A stretch of DNA of 34,986 nt from Caryophanales bacterium (GTDB lineage Bacteria > Bacillota_I > Bacilli_A > RF39 > UBA660): positions 1 through 34,986 of the forward strand of contig JAEEZV010000022.1 in NCBI GenBank assembly GCA_016291995.1. Direction: 5' to 3'. Within the stretch, counting starts at the first letter, position 1. Every line of letters begins with the position of its first letter. Shown here piece after piece: positions 7,657 to 15,115 of the stretch. Position numbers and translations under genes: made by a program. The notes below the pieces were generated by a model. It made no database searches and had not been told where the DNA came from. It saw only the letters and a list, made by a program, of their open reading frames with translations.

Positions 7657-8580
7657 CTATTTCTTATTCTCAATGTTATATATAATTTCTTTGATCTTTC
7701 TAAAACGATGATTTAATCCCGATTTAGTAATTTTATTACCAGTTTCATTAGTTATTATTTCACTTAATTCAGATAAACTAGCTTCTGGATATTTAAGTCT
7801 ATAATCGATTACTTCTTTTATCTTATCATCTAGTAAATCAATAATATCATATTCTTTCAACTTTTCAATATCTCTAACTTGATTAGCAGCTGTTATAAAT
7901 ATCTTATCCATATTTGCTTGTTCACAATTATTAAGCCTATTAGTCATATTTTTATGATCGCGATATATTCTTATATCTTCGTAGTACATTACACCATTAT
8001 ATGCTCTTATTATCCTTAAAAAGTCACTTATTTTCTCAGCTTCTTTAACATAGACCATATATTTCTTTTCTCTTTTAATAATCTTACTATTCAAATCATT
8101 TTGATTAAGTAAATTACTAATAAAGTTAGCATATGTTTCTGTATCTACCAAAAATTCTAAATGATATCTTGAAGTCTTGGGATCATTAATACTACCTGTT
8201 ACTAAGAATACACCTCTTAGATATGCTCTTATTAAATCTTCATCCCCATATATGAATTCTTTAGGAATATCAAGATATTTATCATTCTCCATAACAGACA
8301 AATCATCTAAGATTTCTTTTACTCTATTTTTAATAGTAAGAATATAACTAAGTCCATTACTAAAATATTTTTTTCTAACTGTAATATTCGGAGACACATC
8401 ATAAGCATTTTTAAATAATTTAAATATTCTTCTAGCAACAGCATTATTTTCGATAAAAATAGTTATTTTTTTATCAATAATTGCACTATTCCTAACAATA
8501 GCAGATAATTCTGAAATAAGTTCTTCTTTCGTTACATCTAATCTTGTAACTTCATTTTTAATATCAGAACCAAAACTCAT
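7657..8580 (-). CDS. whiA: DNA-binding regulator WhiA
   Basis: The 307-residue protein matches WhiA in length and order. An N-terminal homing-endonuclease-like (LAGLIDADG-type) domain begins with MSFGSDIKNEVTRLD and includes the RAYLRGVFLVTGSINDP segment. The C-terminal helix-turn-helix region contains RVRDIEKLKEYD-like and LSELSEIITNETGNKITKSG-like sequence. In Gram-positive bacteria WhiA affects cell division, and in Actinobacteria sporulation. The gene overlaps yvcK by one base (TAATG), and its Shine-Dalgarno AAGGAG is formed by codons near the end of yvcK. This keeps the conserved yvcK-whiA order. The usual preceding rapZ gene is absent from the window. Confidence 0.95.
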   Translation of the reverse strand: MSFGSDIKNEVTRLDVTKEELISELSAIVRNSAIIDKKITIFIENNAVARRIFKLFKNAYDVSPNITVRKKYFSNGLSYILTIKNRVKEILDDLSVMENDKYLDIPKEFIYGDEDLIRAYLRGVFLVTGSINDPKTSRYHLEFLVDTETYANFISNLLNQNDLNSKIIKREKKYMVYVKEAEKISDFLRIIRAYNGVMYYEDIRIYRDHKNMTNRLNNCEQANMDKIFITAANQVRDIEKLKEYDIIDLLDDKIKEVIDYRLKYPEASLSELSEIITNETGNKITKSGLNHRFRKIKEIIYNIENKK

Positions 8581-9530
8581 TATTTATGCTCCTTCATTAG
8601 ATAAGTAAATACTTCCGTTGCAGTTTTAATTGGATCGTGTCTTGCTTGATTATTCTCTGTAGATAAGAAATCAGCTGCAATTAATTTAACACCCATCTCT
8701 TTTATTTTATCAGCATCTAACATGATTTGCCCAGCCTTTTCTTCCTTATATAATTCCAAAATATTATCTGGTACTTTTTTCTTATTAGCTAAAACAACAT
8801 CAATAAAGTTTCTACCCACATATTTATTAACTTGCTTTACACAATCAGATGCAGAATAATTATCTGTTTCCCCATGCTGTGACATAATATTACAAATATA
8901 TAACTTCTTAGCTTTAGCTCTTTTTAAAGCATATTTCATTTCAATTGGTAACAAGTTAGGAATAATACTTGTATATAGACTGCCCATACTTAAAACAATT
9001 AAATCAGCTTCCTTAACAGCTTTTAATACTTCTTTAGTTACTTTAACTCTATTTTTATAATACACTTTCTTAATCTGCTTTCCAGCCTTTGTAATCTTAC
9101 TTTCACCAACAATAGTTTTGCCATCTTTAGTCTCAGCTACTAAAACAGCCTTATCTTCACTAAGTGGTAAAATCTTACCCTTAATATTAAATATTTTAGA
9201 AAGAGATTCAAGTGATTTAGTTAAACTACCCGTAATATTGTACATAGCTGTAACTACCAAATTACCTAAAGCATGCTTATCTAAGTCACTATAAGTATCG
9301 AATCTATATTGCAAAAGTTCACTAGTAAGCGTTTCATCTTCAGTTAAAACAGACATGACATGACGAAGATCACCAACTGCTGGCATATCAAATTCACGTC
9401 TAAGTCTTCCTGTTGAAGAACCATCATCAGCAACAGTTACAATAGCTGTTATATCAATTGGAAATAATTTTAAACCTCTAAGTAATGTTGATAATCCAGT
9501 TCCTCCACCAATAACAACAACTTTTTTCAT
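8580..9530 (-). CDS. yvcK: YvcK/CofD-like gluconeogenesis and cell-shape factor
   Basis: The 316 residues form a CofD-like Rossmann protein. The nucleotide-binding start VVVIGGGTGLSTLLRGLK (residues 4-21) is clear, followed by VTVADDGSSTGRLRREF and AVGDLRHVM, which are hallmark motifs. YvcK proteins bind UDP-sugars (UDP-GlcNAc). They are needed for normal cell shape and growth on gluconeogenic carbon sources in Bacillus. The start is supported by the Shine-Dalgarno AGAGGTGATAAT. The gene leads the yvcK-whiA-CYTH unit. A link to envelope synthesis fits the other genes in this window, but that is inference. No T-box or riboswitch is visible in the 73 bases upstream. Confidence 0.95.
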   Translation of the reverse strand: MKKVVVIGGGTGLSTLLRGLKLFPIDITAIVTVADDGSSTGRLRREFDMPAVGDLRHVMSVLTEDETLTSELLQYRFDTYSDLDKHALGNLVVTAMYNITGSLTKSLESLSKIFNIKGKILPLSEDKAVLVAETKDGKTIVGESKITKAGKQIKKVYYKNRVKVTKEVLKAVKEADLIVLSMGSLYTSIIPNLLPIEMKYALKRAKAKKLYICNIMSQHGETDNYSASDCVKQVNKYVGRNFIDVVLANKKKVPDNILELYKEEKAGQIMLDADKIKEMGVKLIAADFLSTENNQARHDPIKTATEVFTYLMKEHK

Positions 9531-9603
9531 ATTATCACCTCTATTTTTCCCCTTTAAAATATTTTAACATATTTTAAAAAATAAATAAAGATTTGCCTTT
9601 TGG

Positions 9604-10455
9604 TTAATTGTTTATCTCTTTATTATCTTCAAGATATTTATAATTTAAATTGTTTTTATTAGTTACTATCTCTTCTTTTAAAAGTTTTTCAATATCATTA
9701 CGGGTATTACTGGCTACTTTACCACCCAACTTAGCTACTTTTAAGTTTTCCCCAATGCCTTCAGGTTTTTGCTTTTTTACTAGATATCTTGCCGTAGTTT
9801 CACCAATATCTGTTAAAAGCACTTCTAAATCAGTCATATTATCTCTTAGGTTTTCTTTTCTAATGTTTTTATATTTCTTATATTCACTTGCAGTCATCCC
9901 TGACCATTCTTTATATATTTCATTAGTTAAAATAGCATATTCAATATTATCTTTTACCCCGGTCTCTTTCCATGTATTAGTTAATTTTTTCCTATCCAAA
10001 ATAGCTTTAAACCTTAAGGCTATCCAATCTAAGCTATAGCCATGTTTTAAGTAATAGTCTATCATTTTATCAATTCCTTTTGATGGATCAAATATATTAT
10101 CAATCTCTTCGCGTCCTAACTTGGCTAACCATAATTTAAATGGCTCTGCTTTGGGACTTGGAACTGATTCAATTAACCTTAATATACCTTCTGTATCTAA
10201 TGTATCTGTATCCCTATATTTTCCATCTTTAGCTTTAAATTTGAAAGTGTCACAATTTGTGACGGTTTGATTGCCTTCTTTAATCATTCTTGATTTTAAA
10301 GTTCTCCAATAATGAGCAGGATCAGAACTATCAGTTAAAACACCAATTACATCAACTACACTTAAATAATAATCTTCTTTATCACTATTCCAAACACTTC
10401 TTATCTCTTTGCCCTCAAACAAATTTGTAATTATCTCTAATTTCTTTCCCTTCAT
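9604..10455 (-). CDS. BRO-N family phage antirepressor-like protein
   Basis: The 283-residue product starts at ATG 10455, supported by the Shine-Dalgarno GGAGGG at 10464-10469. The longer frame starting at 10515 has no ribosome site. Residues about 10-110 form a BRO-N domain (SVVDVIGVLTDSSDPAHYW and YRDTDTLDTEGILRLI). The C-terminal half has the conserved segments SVPSPKAEPFKLWLAKLG, YAILTNEIYKEWSGMTASEY and KENLRDNMTDLE seen in bacterial and phage BRO/antirepressor proteins. BRO domains bind nucleic acid; the bacterial role is unknown. It stands alone between yvcK and a secreted-protein gene, with no integrase or other phage gene nearby, so it looks like a captured single phage-type gene. 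The C-terminal part is basic. Confidence 0.85.
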   Translation of the reverse strand: MKGKKLEIITNLFEGKEIRSVWNSDKEDYYLSVVDVIGVLTDSSDPAHYWRTLKSRMIKEGNQTVTNCDTFKFKAKDGKYRDTDTLDTEGILRLIESVPSPKAEPFKLWLAKLGREEIDNIFDPSKGIDKMIDYYLKHGYSLDWIALRFKAILDRKKLTNTWKETGVKDNIEYAILTNEIYKEWSGMTASEYKKYKNIRKENLRDNMTDLEVLLTDIGETTARYLVKKQKPEGIGENLKVAKLGGKVASNTRNDIEKLLKEEIVTNKNNLNYKYLEDNKEINN

Positions 10456-10515
10456 AAGTATATCCCTCCAATAGATATATACAAAGTTTTTAAGCGTTTT
10501 ACTTTTTTTAAGCAC

Positions 10516-10547
10516 AAAAAAAGAAGATTTTTTAAAATCTTCTTTTA
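10516..10547 (-). terminator. Bidirectional terminator between the LamG-like and BRO-N genes
   Basis: AAAAGAAGATTTT (10519-10531) and AAAATCTTCTTTT (10534-10546) are exact inverted repeats, followed on the minus strand by a T-run. It ends the LamG-like gene before the BRO-N promoter region. Confidence 0.8.
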
Positions 10548-10551
10548 TTTA

Positions 10552-11808
10552 TTAATAATTTACATTAGAGCCCTTAGTAAAATTGCCGGATCCTTTATTA
10601 GTTAAAAAAGTACCATTAACTATTTCATATAAACCGATAGCCTGAGACTCCTTATCATAACAAGGAACATAACTACGTATAAGATTATTATTACTGTATA
10701 GACTTAAACTATATATTCTACCAGTATAATAATAATTAGGCCCACCAGTACCATTATAGGCAAATAACATTAAATATCTTGATGATCCTCCCGGATAAAC
10801 ATAAGATGATGTATAATTAGTACCATTTATATTTAGCGTCGTTCCAGACGAAGTAGTCGTTGCTATATAGTGAACTTTTTGATTGTAAAGTGCCGTAGAG
10901 TTTTTAACTGCTCCTGCATTGGTCCAAACGCCAGGTTTACCAGTTGAATCAAAATAATATTGAATACTTTTAGTATCGCCAACTCCAGCAAATGTAGGTT
11001 GTGAACCAGCACCAGATGGAGTATATACATCTGCTTCTACTTTAAAGTTTGATGACGGTATAACATCAGTTATAATATATTGTGCACCACTTGATTGAAT
11101 ATACTCTACTTGCTGATATTCAGAAGGTAAATTGCCAGCTGTTTGTTTTGCATATGCATTGATATTACCACTAAATGGTACATTATTATATGTGTTATCG
11201 GAATTATATCCATCTAACCAAAGATATATATAAAATACTCTTTCTGTCTTTGTAACACTAAAACCAGTATGAACTGGTGTATTAGCTCCAATCATACTAC
11301 TTGTAACATAGCCAACACTAACAGGATCTCCTGTCGTATCATCTTCATATATTGCATATTTTAAAGCTGTCCCATTTGTTACCCATGAACCACTATGACT
11401 AGTACAATCGCTACTAGTCTTATAATCATTTAATGTTTCTAATGTAGTAGGATTCTCACAATGAGCAGCAACAGTTGTACCAAAAACGGCACCGGTTCCA
11501 CTATTGATTTGCATCTTTAGTGTACCTTCTCCACTAATTGTACAATTATTATTAATCTTCATTGATACTTTTCCACCAAGTGTCCCAGGTCTTAAAGGAC
11601 CAGATGATGGAAATAATGTTCCTGTGATATCTTGTGTATTATCATCATTATTAATATTATAATCGATTAAAAAACAATCCGTAACTCCACTATAATTACC
11701 ATCGGATACAACTACTTGTGAATTAAACCACGCAAATGTTCCTCCAGCAACAGCTACACCGATAAAAATTACTAACATTGATAAAAGAAGTGCCTTTTTC
11801 TTATCCAT
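10552..11808 (-). CDS. Secreted protein with TasA-like N-terminus and C-terminal LamG/concanavalin-A-like domain
   Basis: I place the start at ATG 11808 (418 residues) because the Shine-Dalgarno AGAGGT lies nine bases upstream at 11818-11823; a longer frame to 11883 lacks one. Residues 4-24 are hydrophobic and end in GGTFAWFNS, a SipW-dependent-type signal as in TasA/camelysin proteins. A beta-rich region with several Cys residues follows (about 40-220). From LPSEYQQVEYIQSSGAQYI (227-245) to the C-terminus lies a LamG/concanavalin-A-like module. It shows the typical ending with a VPCYDKE segment and TFLTNKGSGNFTKG. Such modules are common in gut Firmicutes surface and phage proteins and may bind glycans. 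No membrane anchor or sorting signal is visible at the C-terminus. Its own promoter lies at 11833-11861. Confidence 0.78.
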   Translation of the reverse strand: MDKKKALLLSMLVIFIGVAVAGGTFAWFNSQVVVSDGNYSGVTDCFLIDYNINNDDNTQDITGTLFPSSGPLRPGTLGGKVSMKINNNCTISGEGTLKMQINSGTGAVFGTTVAAHCENPTTLETLNDYKTSSDCTSHSGSWVTNGTALKYAIYEDDTTGDPVSVGYVTSSMIGANTPVHTGFSVTKTERVFYIYLWLDGYNSDNTYNNVPFSGNINAYAKQTAGNLPSEYQQVEYIQSSGAQYIITDVIPSSNFKVEADVYTPSGAGSQPTFAGVGDTKSIQYYFDSTGKPGVWTNAGAVKNSTALYNQKVHYIATTTSSGTTLNINGTNYTSSYVYPGGSSRYLMLFAYNGTGGPNYYYTGRIYSLSLYSNNNLIRSYVPCYDKESQAIGLYEIVNGTFLTNKGSGNFTKGSNVNY

Positions 11809-11832
11809 GTAATCACTACCTCTACTATATAA

Positions 11833-11861
11833 AGAATACCATATATAGGGTATATTTTCAA
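11833..11861 (-). promoter_or_regulatory. Promoter of the LamG-like gene
   Basis: TTGAAA (11861-11856) and TATTCT (11838-11833) are separated by 17 bases, with TGG directly before the -10 as an extended -10 element. It is divergent from the promoter at 11900-11928. Confidence 0.65.
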
Positions 11862-11899
11862 TAAGTTTTATTTTTTTTGACATTTTTTTAAAATTTATC

Positions 11900-11928
11900 T
11901 TGACAAATTAGATAAGTTCGGTTAGTAT
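11900..11928 (+). promoter_or_regulatory. Promoter of the structured leader and penicillin-binding protein gene
   Basis: A consensus TTGACA at 11900-11905 is followed 17 bases later by TAGTAT at 11923-11928. The predicted start lies at the foot of the first leader hairpin (about 11935). Confidence 0.65.
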
Positions 11929-11934
11929 ATTAAC

Positions 11935-12037
11935 TACCAATTCAAATTTCTTAGGCGAATTGGTGCTAGTATCACACTAGCCAACCCCTTTTTATTCTTT
12001 TTGGGAGGCTGTTCCTTAGGGGGTCAGCCTCTTTTTT
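11935..12037 (+). ncRNA. Structured attenuator-like leader RNA (unidentified)
   Basis: About 100 bases between a promoter and the penicillin-binding protein gene fold into three hairpins. The first is ACCAATTC/GAATTGGT (11936-11943 with 11957-11964). The second is GCTAGT/ACTAGC (11965-11970 with 11976-11981, loop ATCAC). The third is a terminator (12005-12031). The 3' arm of the second hairpin plus the next bases (TAGCC 11978-11982, CCC 11985-11987) can instead pair with GGCTG (12007-12011) and GGG (12003-12005). That alternative blocks the left arm of the terminator, so the layout fits a terminator/antiterminator switch. I do not recognise a known riboswitch class; it lacks a T-box. It could also be a stand-alone small RNA ending at 12037. 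Confidence 0.55.
12005..12037 (+). terminator. Leader terminator upstream of the penicillin-binding protein gene
   Basis: GAGGCTG (12005-12011) pairs with CAGCCTC (12025-12031), followed by six T (12032-12037). It lies 45 bases before the start codon of the next gene, so transcription of that gene must read through it or start after it. Confidence 0.85.
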
Positions 12038-12081
12038 GTGCTATTTTCTTAATTTATGCATAAAATTTCTTGAGGTGAACC

Positions 12082-13989
12082 ATGTTTACTAAGGGAATAA
12101 ATAAAAGAATTAAAATCATTTTACTAGTAATTATCTTTTTATTTTTAATAATTATTATAAGAGTATTTTATATTCAAGTTTTTGATTATAAAAAATTAAA
12201 TAACTTAGCTAGTAATCTTTGGAATAGAAATCTTATTATTGGTGCTAATAGAGGTCGAATACTAACTAGTGATAATATTGTCGTTGCAGATAATACAACA
12301 ACCGTTTCCTTAGTTGTAGTTCCAAATCAAATAAAAAATAAAGATGATGTTATAAGAGACTTAGCTAAAATTTTAGATGTTAATGAAAACAAAATAAGCG
12401 AACATGTAAATAAAAAATCATCCGTTGAAATAATTCATCCAGAAGGAAGAAAATTATCTTTTGCTATCGCTGACAAAATTAATAATTTAAACTATGATGG
12501 AGTATATCTTTTAAAAGAAGGTAAAAGATCATATCCTTATGATACACTTTTATCCCATAGTATTGGCTATGTTGGAATAGATAATCAAGGATTATCTGGA
12601 TTAGAACTAAAATATGATAAATATCTTACAGGTACCAATGGTGCAATTAAATACTATTCTGATGCCAAAGGAAATAAACTAAATAAAAGTAGTATATATG
12701 TTGAACCAACTGATGGCCTAGATTTATATTTAACAATCAACTATAACATTCAAAGTGCTGTCGAAAGAGAATTAAATAATGCTATATCTAAATATAATGC
12801 CGATGGTGCTTGGGCTATCGTTATGAATCCCCAAAATGGAGAAATATTAGCCATCTCTTCAAAGCCCGACTTTTCACCAAGCAATTATAAAAACTATGAT
12901 ATTGAAACAATAAATAGAAATCTTGCCATTTGGTCGACCTATGAACCGGGATCGACATTTAAAATAATTACTCTAGCCGCCTCTATTGAAGAAAAAACTG
13001 TTGACTTACTGAAAGATACTTTTTATGACGGAGGTAGTGTCAATGTTGAAGGAGCTAGAATAAGATGTTGGAAAGCAGGAGGACATGGTAGCCAAACATA
13101 CCTAGAAGTAGTTCAAAATAGCTGTAATCCCGGTTTTGTATCCTTAGGAAATAAACTAGGAAAAGAAAGACTATTTAAATATATTAAAGAATTTGGCTTT
13201 GGTAGTAAAACAGGAATCGATTTAAATGGCGAAAGTAATGGAATACTTTTTAATTTAGATAATGTTGGCCCTGTCGAATTAGCTACCACTTCTTTTGGTC
13301 AAGGAATAAGTGTTACTGCGATCCAGCAAATTACCGCTGTTTCTGCTGCAATCAATGGAGGCTTTTTATATAAACCATATATTGTAAAAAGAATTGTCGA
13401 ACCAAACACGGGTGAAATAATCTTGGAAAATAGTCCTAAATTAATGAGAAATGTCATAAGTAAAGAAACCAGTCAGACCGTAAGAATGGCTCTAGAAACA
13501 GTCGTAGCTTATGGAACTGGAAGAAATGCTTACATTGAAGGATACCGAATTGGTGGTAAGACTGGTACTGCTCAAAAAGTAAAAAATGGTGTTTATATGA
13601 CTGGTAACTATATTTTATCATTTGTAGGATTCTTACCTGCTGATAATCCTAAAGCCGTTATCTACGTTGCTATTGATAACCCAAAAGGAGTTGTCCAATA
13701 TGGGGGAACAGTTTCTGCACCAATAGCAAAAAATATCATGATAGATGTTATCGAAGAATTAAATATCAAAGGATCTGATTATACTCTAGAAAAAACATAT
13801 AATTGGTATGATACAAAATATGCCAAAATACCCAATATTATTGGTAGTAATATAGATGATGTCAAAAAAAATCTTAAAGACTTTACTATTGAATATGCTG
13901 GAAATGGTAAAATAATTAAAGAAATATCTCCTAGTGGTGGTACTTATATCCCTATTGGTAGTACCATAAAGATACTTTTAGGAAACTGA
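12082..13989 (+). CDS. Class B penicillin-binding protein (PBP2/SpoVD-type transpeptidase) with PASTA domain
   Basis: This 635-residue D,D-transpeptidase cross-links peptidoglycan outside the membrane. It has a short cytoplasmic N-terminus, a membrane anchor (about 10-30), a PBP dimerisation domain (about 50-215) and a transpeptidase domain (about 240-560). The active-site motifs are intact: STFK (291-294, with the nucleophile Ser291), SCN (347-349) and KTG (493-495). A single C-terminal PASTA domain (about 578-635) points to the SpoVD/PBP2x branch of division or sporulation enzymes. The Shine-Dalgarno AGGTGA at 12073-12078 supports the start. The stop is TGA. It is followed by mraY and ftsW, making a reduced division-and-wall cluster, and preceded by an attenuator-like leader. 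Confidence 0.95.
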   Translation: MFTKGINKRIKIILLVIIFLFLIIIIRVFYIQVFDYKKLNNLASNLWNRNLIIGANRGRILTSDNIVVADNTTTVSLVVVPNQIKNKDDVIRDLAKILDVNENKISEHVNKKSSVEIIHPEGRKLSFAIADKINNLNYDGVYLLKEGKRSYPYDTLLSHSIGYVGIDNQGLSGLELKYDKYLTGTNGAIKYYSDAKGNKLNKSSIYVEPTDGLDLYLTINYNIQSAVERELNNAISKYNADGAWAIVMNPQNGEILAISSKPDFSPSNYKNYDIETINRNLAIWSTYEPGSTFKIITLAASIEEKTVDLLKDTFYDGGSVNVEGARIRCWKAGGHGSQTYLEVVQNSCNPGFVSLGNKLGKERLFKYIKEFGFGSKTGIDLNGESNGILFNLDNVGPVELATTSFGQGISVTAIQQITAVSAAINGGFLYKPYIVKRIVEPNTGEIILENSPKLMRNVISKETSQTVRMALETVVAYGTGRNAYIEGYRIGGKTGTAQKVKNGVYMTGNYILSFVGFLPADNPKAVIYVAIDNPKGVVQYGGTVSAPIAKNIMIDVIEELNIKGSDYTLEKTYNWYDTKYAKIPNIIGSNIDDVKKNLKDFTIEYAGNGKIIKEISPSGGTYIPIGSTIKILLGN

Positions 13990-14037
13990 CAACAACATGT
14001 CAACCACTAATTTAAATATATATTATTGATACTTTTA

Positions 14038-14046
14038 TGGTATAAT
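14038..14046 (+). promoter_or_regulatory. Extended -10 promoter of mraY
   Basis: TGGTATAAT matches the extended -10 consensus exactly. No good -35 is visible. The predicted start falls just before the Shine-Dalgarno, giving a very short leader for mraY. Confidence 0.6.
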
Positions 14047-14066
14047 GTTGGTGAAGGAAGTGAAAT

Positions 14067-15059
14067 ATGCTAACTTTAACAAAATCGTTATTTGCTCTTA
14101 TGATTGGCTTCATTATTACTACCGCTTTTGGTCTAGTGGCTATTCCACTTTTAAGAAAGATCAAAGCGGGACAAAGAATAAATGTATATGTTGAAACTCA
14201 TCAAAGAAAATCTGGTACACCTACTATGGGTGGACTAATATTCATAATCCCAACTATTTTGGCGACGATAATGTTAATAATTACAAATAAAATTGAATTT
14301 TCAGTTAACTTATTAATTGTTTTATTTGTATTTATCTCTTATAGTATTATTGGTTTCTTAGATGATTATCTAAGTATTAGAAAAAATCAAAATGAAGGAC
14401 TTACACAAATAGAAAAATTATTACTACAATTTGTCGTAGCCTTAATATTCTATGTACTATATTGTAAATATACAACTGCTAATTCCATATTAGAAATTAC
14501 CGCTCTAGGTATTAAATGGAATTTAGGTTGGGGATATGGTTTATTTATTTTATTCTTATTGGTTGGTACAAGTAATGCTGTTAATCTAACAGATGGCTTA
14601 GATGGTTTAGCTGGTGGTTTATCCGCTATTGCCTTTGTTGCCTTTGGTCTAATATCTTGGGGAAGTTACTGGATACAAGGTTACCAAGATATGGGTATCT
14701 TCTGTTTCATTGTCGTAGGTAGTTTGATGGGATTCTTAGTATATAATACAAATCCTGCTAAAGTATTTATGGGAGATACTGGTTCCCTTACATTAGGAGC
14801 TACATTAGCTACAATTGCTATTCTTACTAACCATGAATTATCTCTTGCCGTTATCGGTGGTGTATTCGTAATAGAAACACTAAGTGTTATGATTCAAATA
14901 ACATCCGTTGTCCTATTTAAAAAGAAAGTATTCTTAATGACACCAATTCACCATCACTTTGAAAGACTTGGATGGCGTGAAGGAGATATCGTTAAAGTAT
15001 TTTGGATAGCAGGATTTATCTTATGTCTACTAGCCTTAATATATGGCGTATGGTTATAA
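14067..15059 (+). CDS. mraY: Phospho-N-acetylmuramoyl-pentapeptide transferase MraY
   Basis: MraY transfers phospho-MurNAc-pentapeptide from UDP to undecaprenyl phosphate, making lipid I at the inner face of the membrane. The 330-residue, roughly ten-helix protein carries the catalytic Asp pair in FLDDYLSI (Asp99, Asp100). It also carries the NAVNLTDGLDGLAGG motif (170-184), KVFMGDTGSL and the PIHHHFERLGW motif near the C-terminus. The Shine-Dalgarno AAGGAAG lies seven bases upstream. It has its own extended -10 promoter and is closed by a strong terminator before ftsW, so it may be largely monocistronic. The lipid carrier it uses would be recycled by a PopT-like protein such as the one at 21023-21814. 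Confidence 0.97.
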   Translation: MLTLTKSLFALMIGFIITTAFGLVAIPLLRKIKAGQRINVYVETHQRKSGTPTMGGLIFIIPTILATIMLIITNKIEFSVNLLIVLFVFISYSIIGFLDDYLSIRKNQNEGLTQIEKLLLQFVVALIFYVLYCKYTTANSILEITALGIKWNLGWGYGLFILFLLVGTSNAVNLTDGLDGLAGGLSAIAFVAFGLISWGSYWIQGYQDMGIFCFIVVGSLMGFLVYNTNPAKVFMGDTGSLTLGATLATIAILTNHELSLAVIGGVFVIETLSVMIQITSVVLFKKKVFLMTPIHHHFERLGWREGDIVKVFWIAGFILCLLALIYGVWL

Positions 15060-15082
15060 AAGCACAGAAATGTGCTTTTTTT
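15055..15082 (+). terminator. Terminator of mraY
   Basis: AGCACA (15061-15066) and TGTGCT (15071-15076) form a hairpin with a GAAA loop, followed by T-run 15077-15082. Confidence 0.9.
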
Positions 15083-15115
15083 ATGTATTAAACATATAAT
15101 TTAATGTGATTAAAT

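Noticed and set aside
9650-10039. Plus-strand reading frame of 129 codons opposite the BRO-N gene
   Set aside because: Antisense to a gene with conserved domains; no Shine-Dalgarno or family features.
10456-10515. N-terminal extension of the BRO-N gene to ATG 10515
   Set aside because: No ribosome site before 10515, while GGAGGG sits eight bases before ATG 10455, where BRO-N similarity begins.
11809-11883. N-terminal extension of the LamG-like gene to ATG 11883
   Set aside because: It would place 25 extra residues before a signal-type N-terminus and overlap the promoter; AGAGGT supports ATG 11808.
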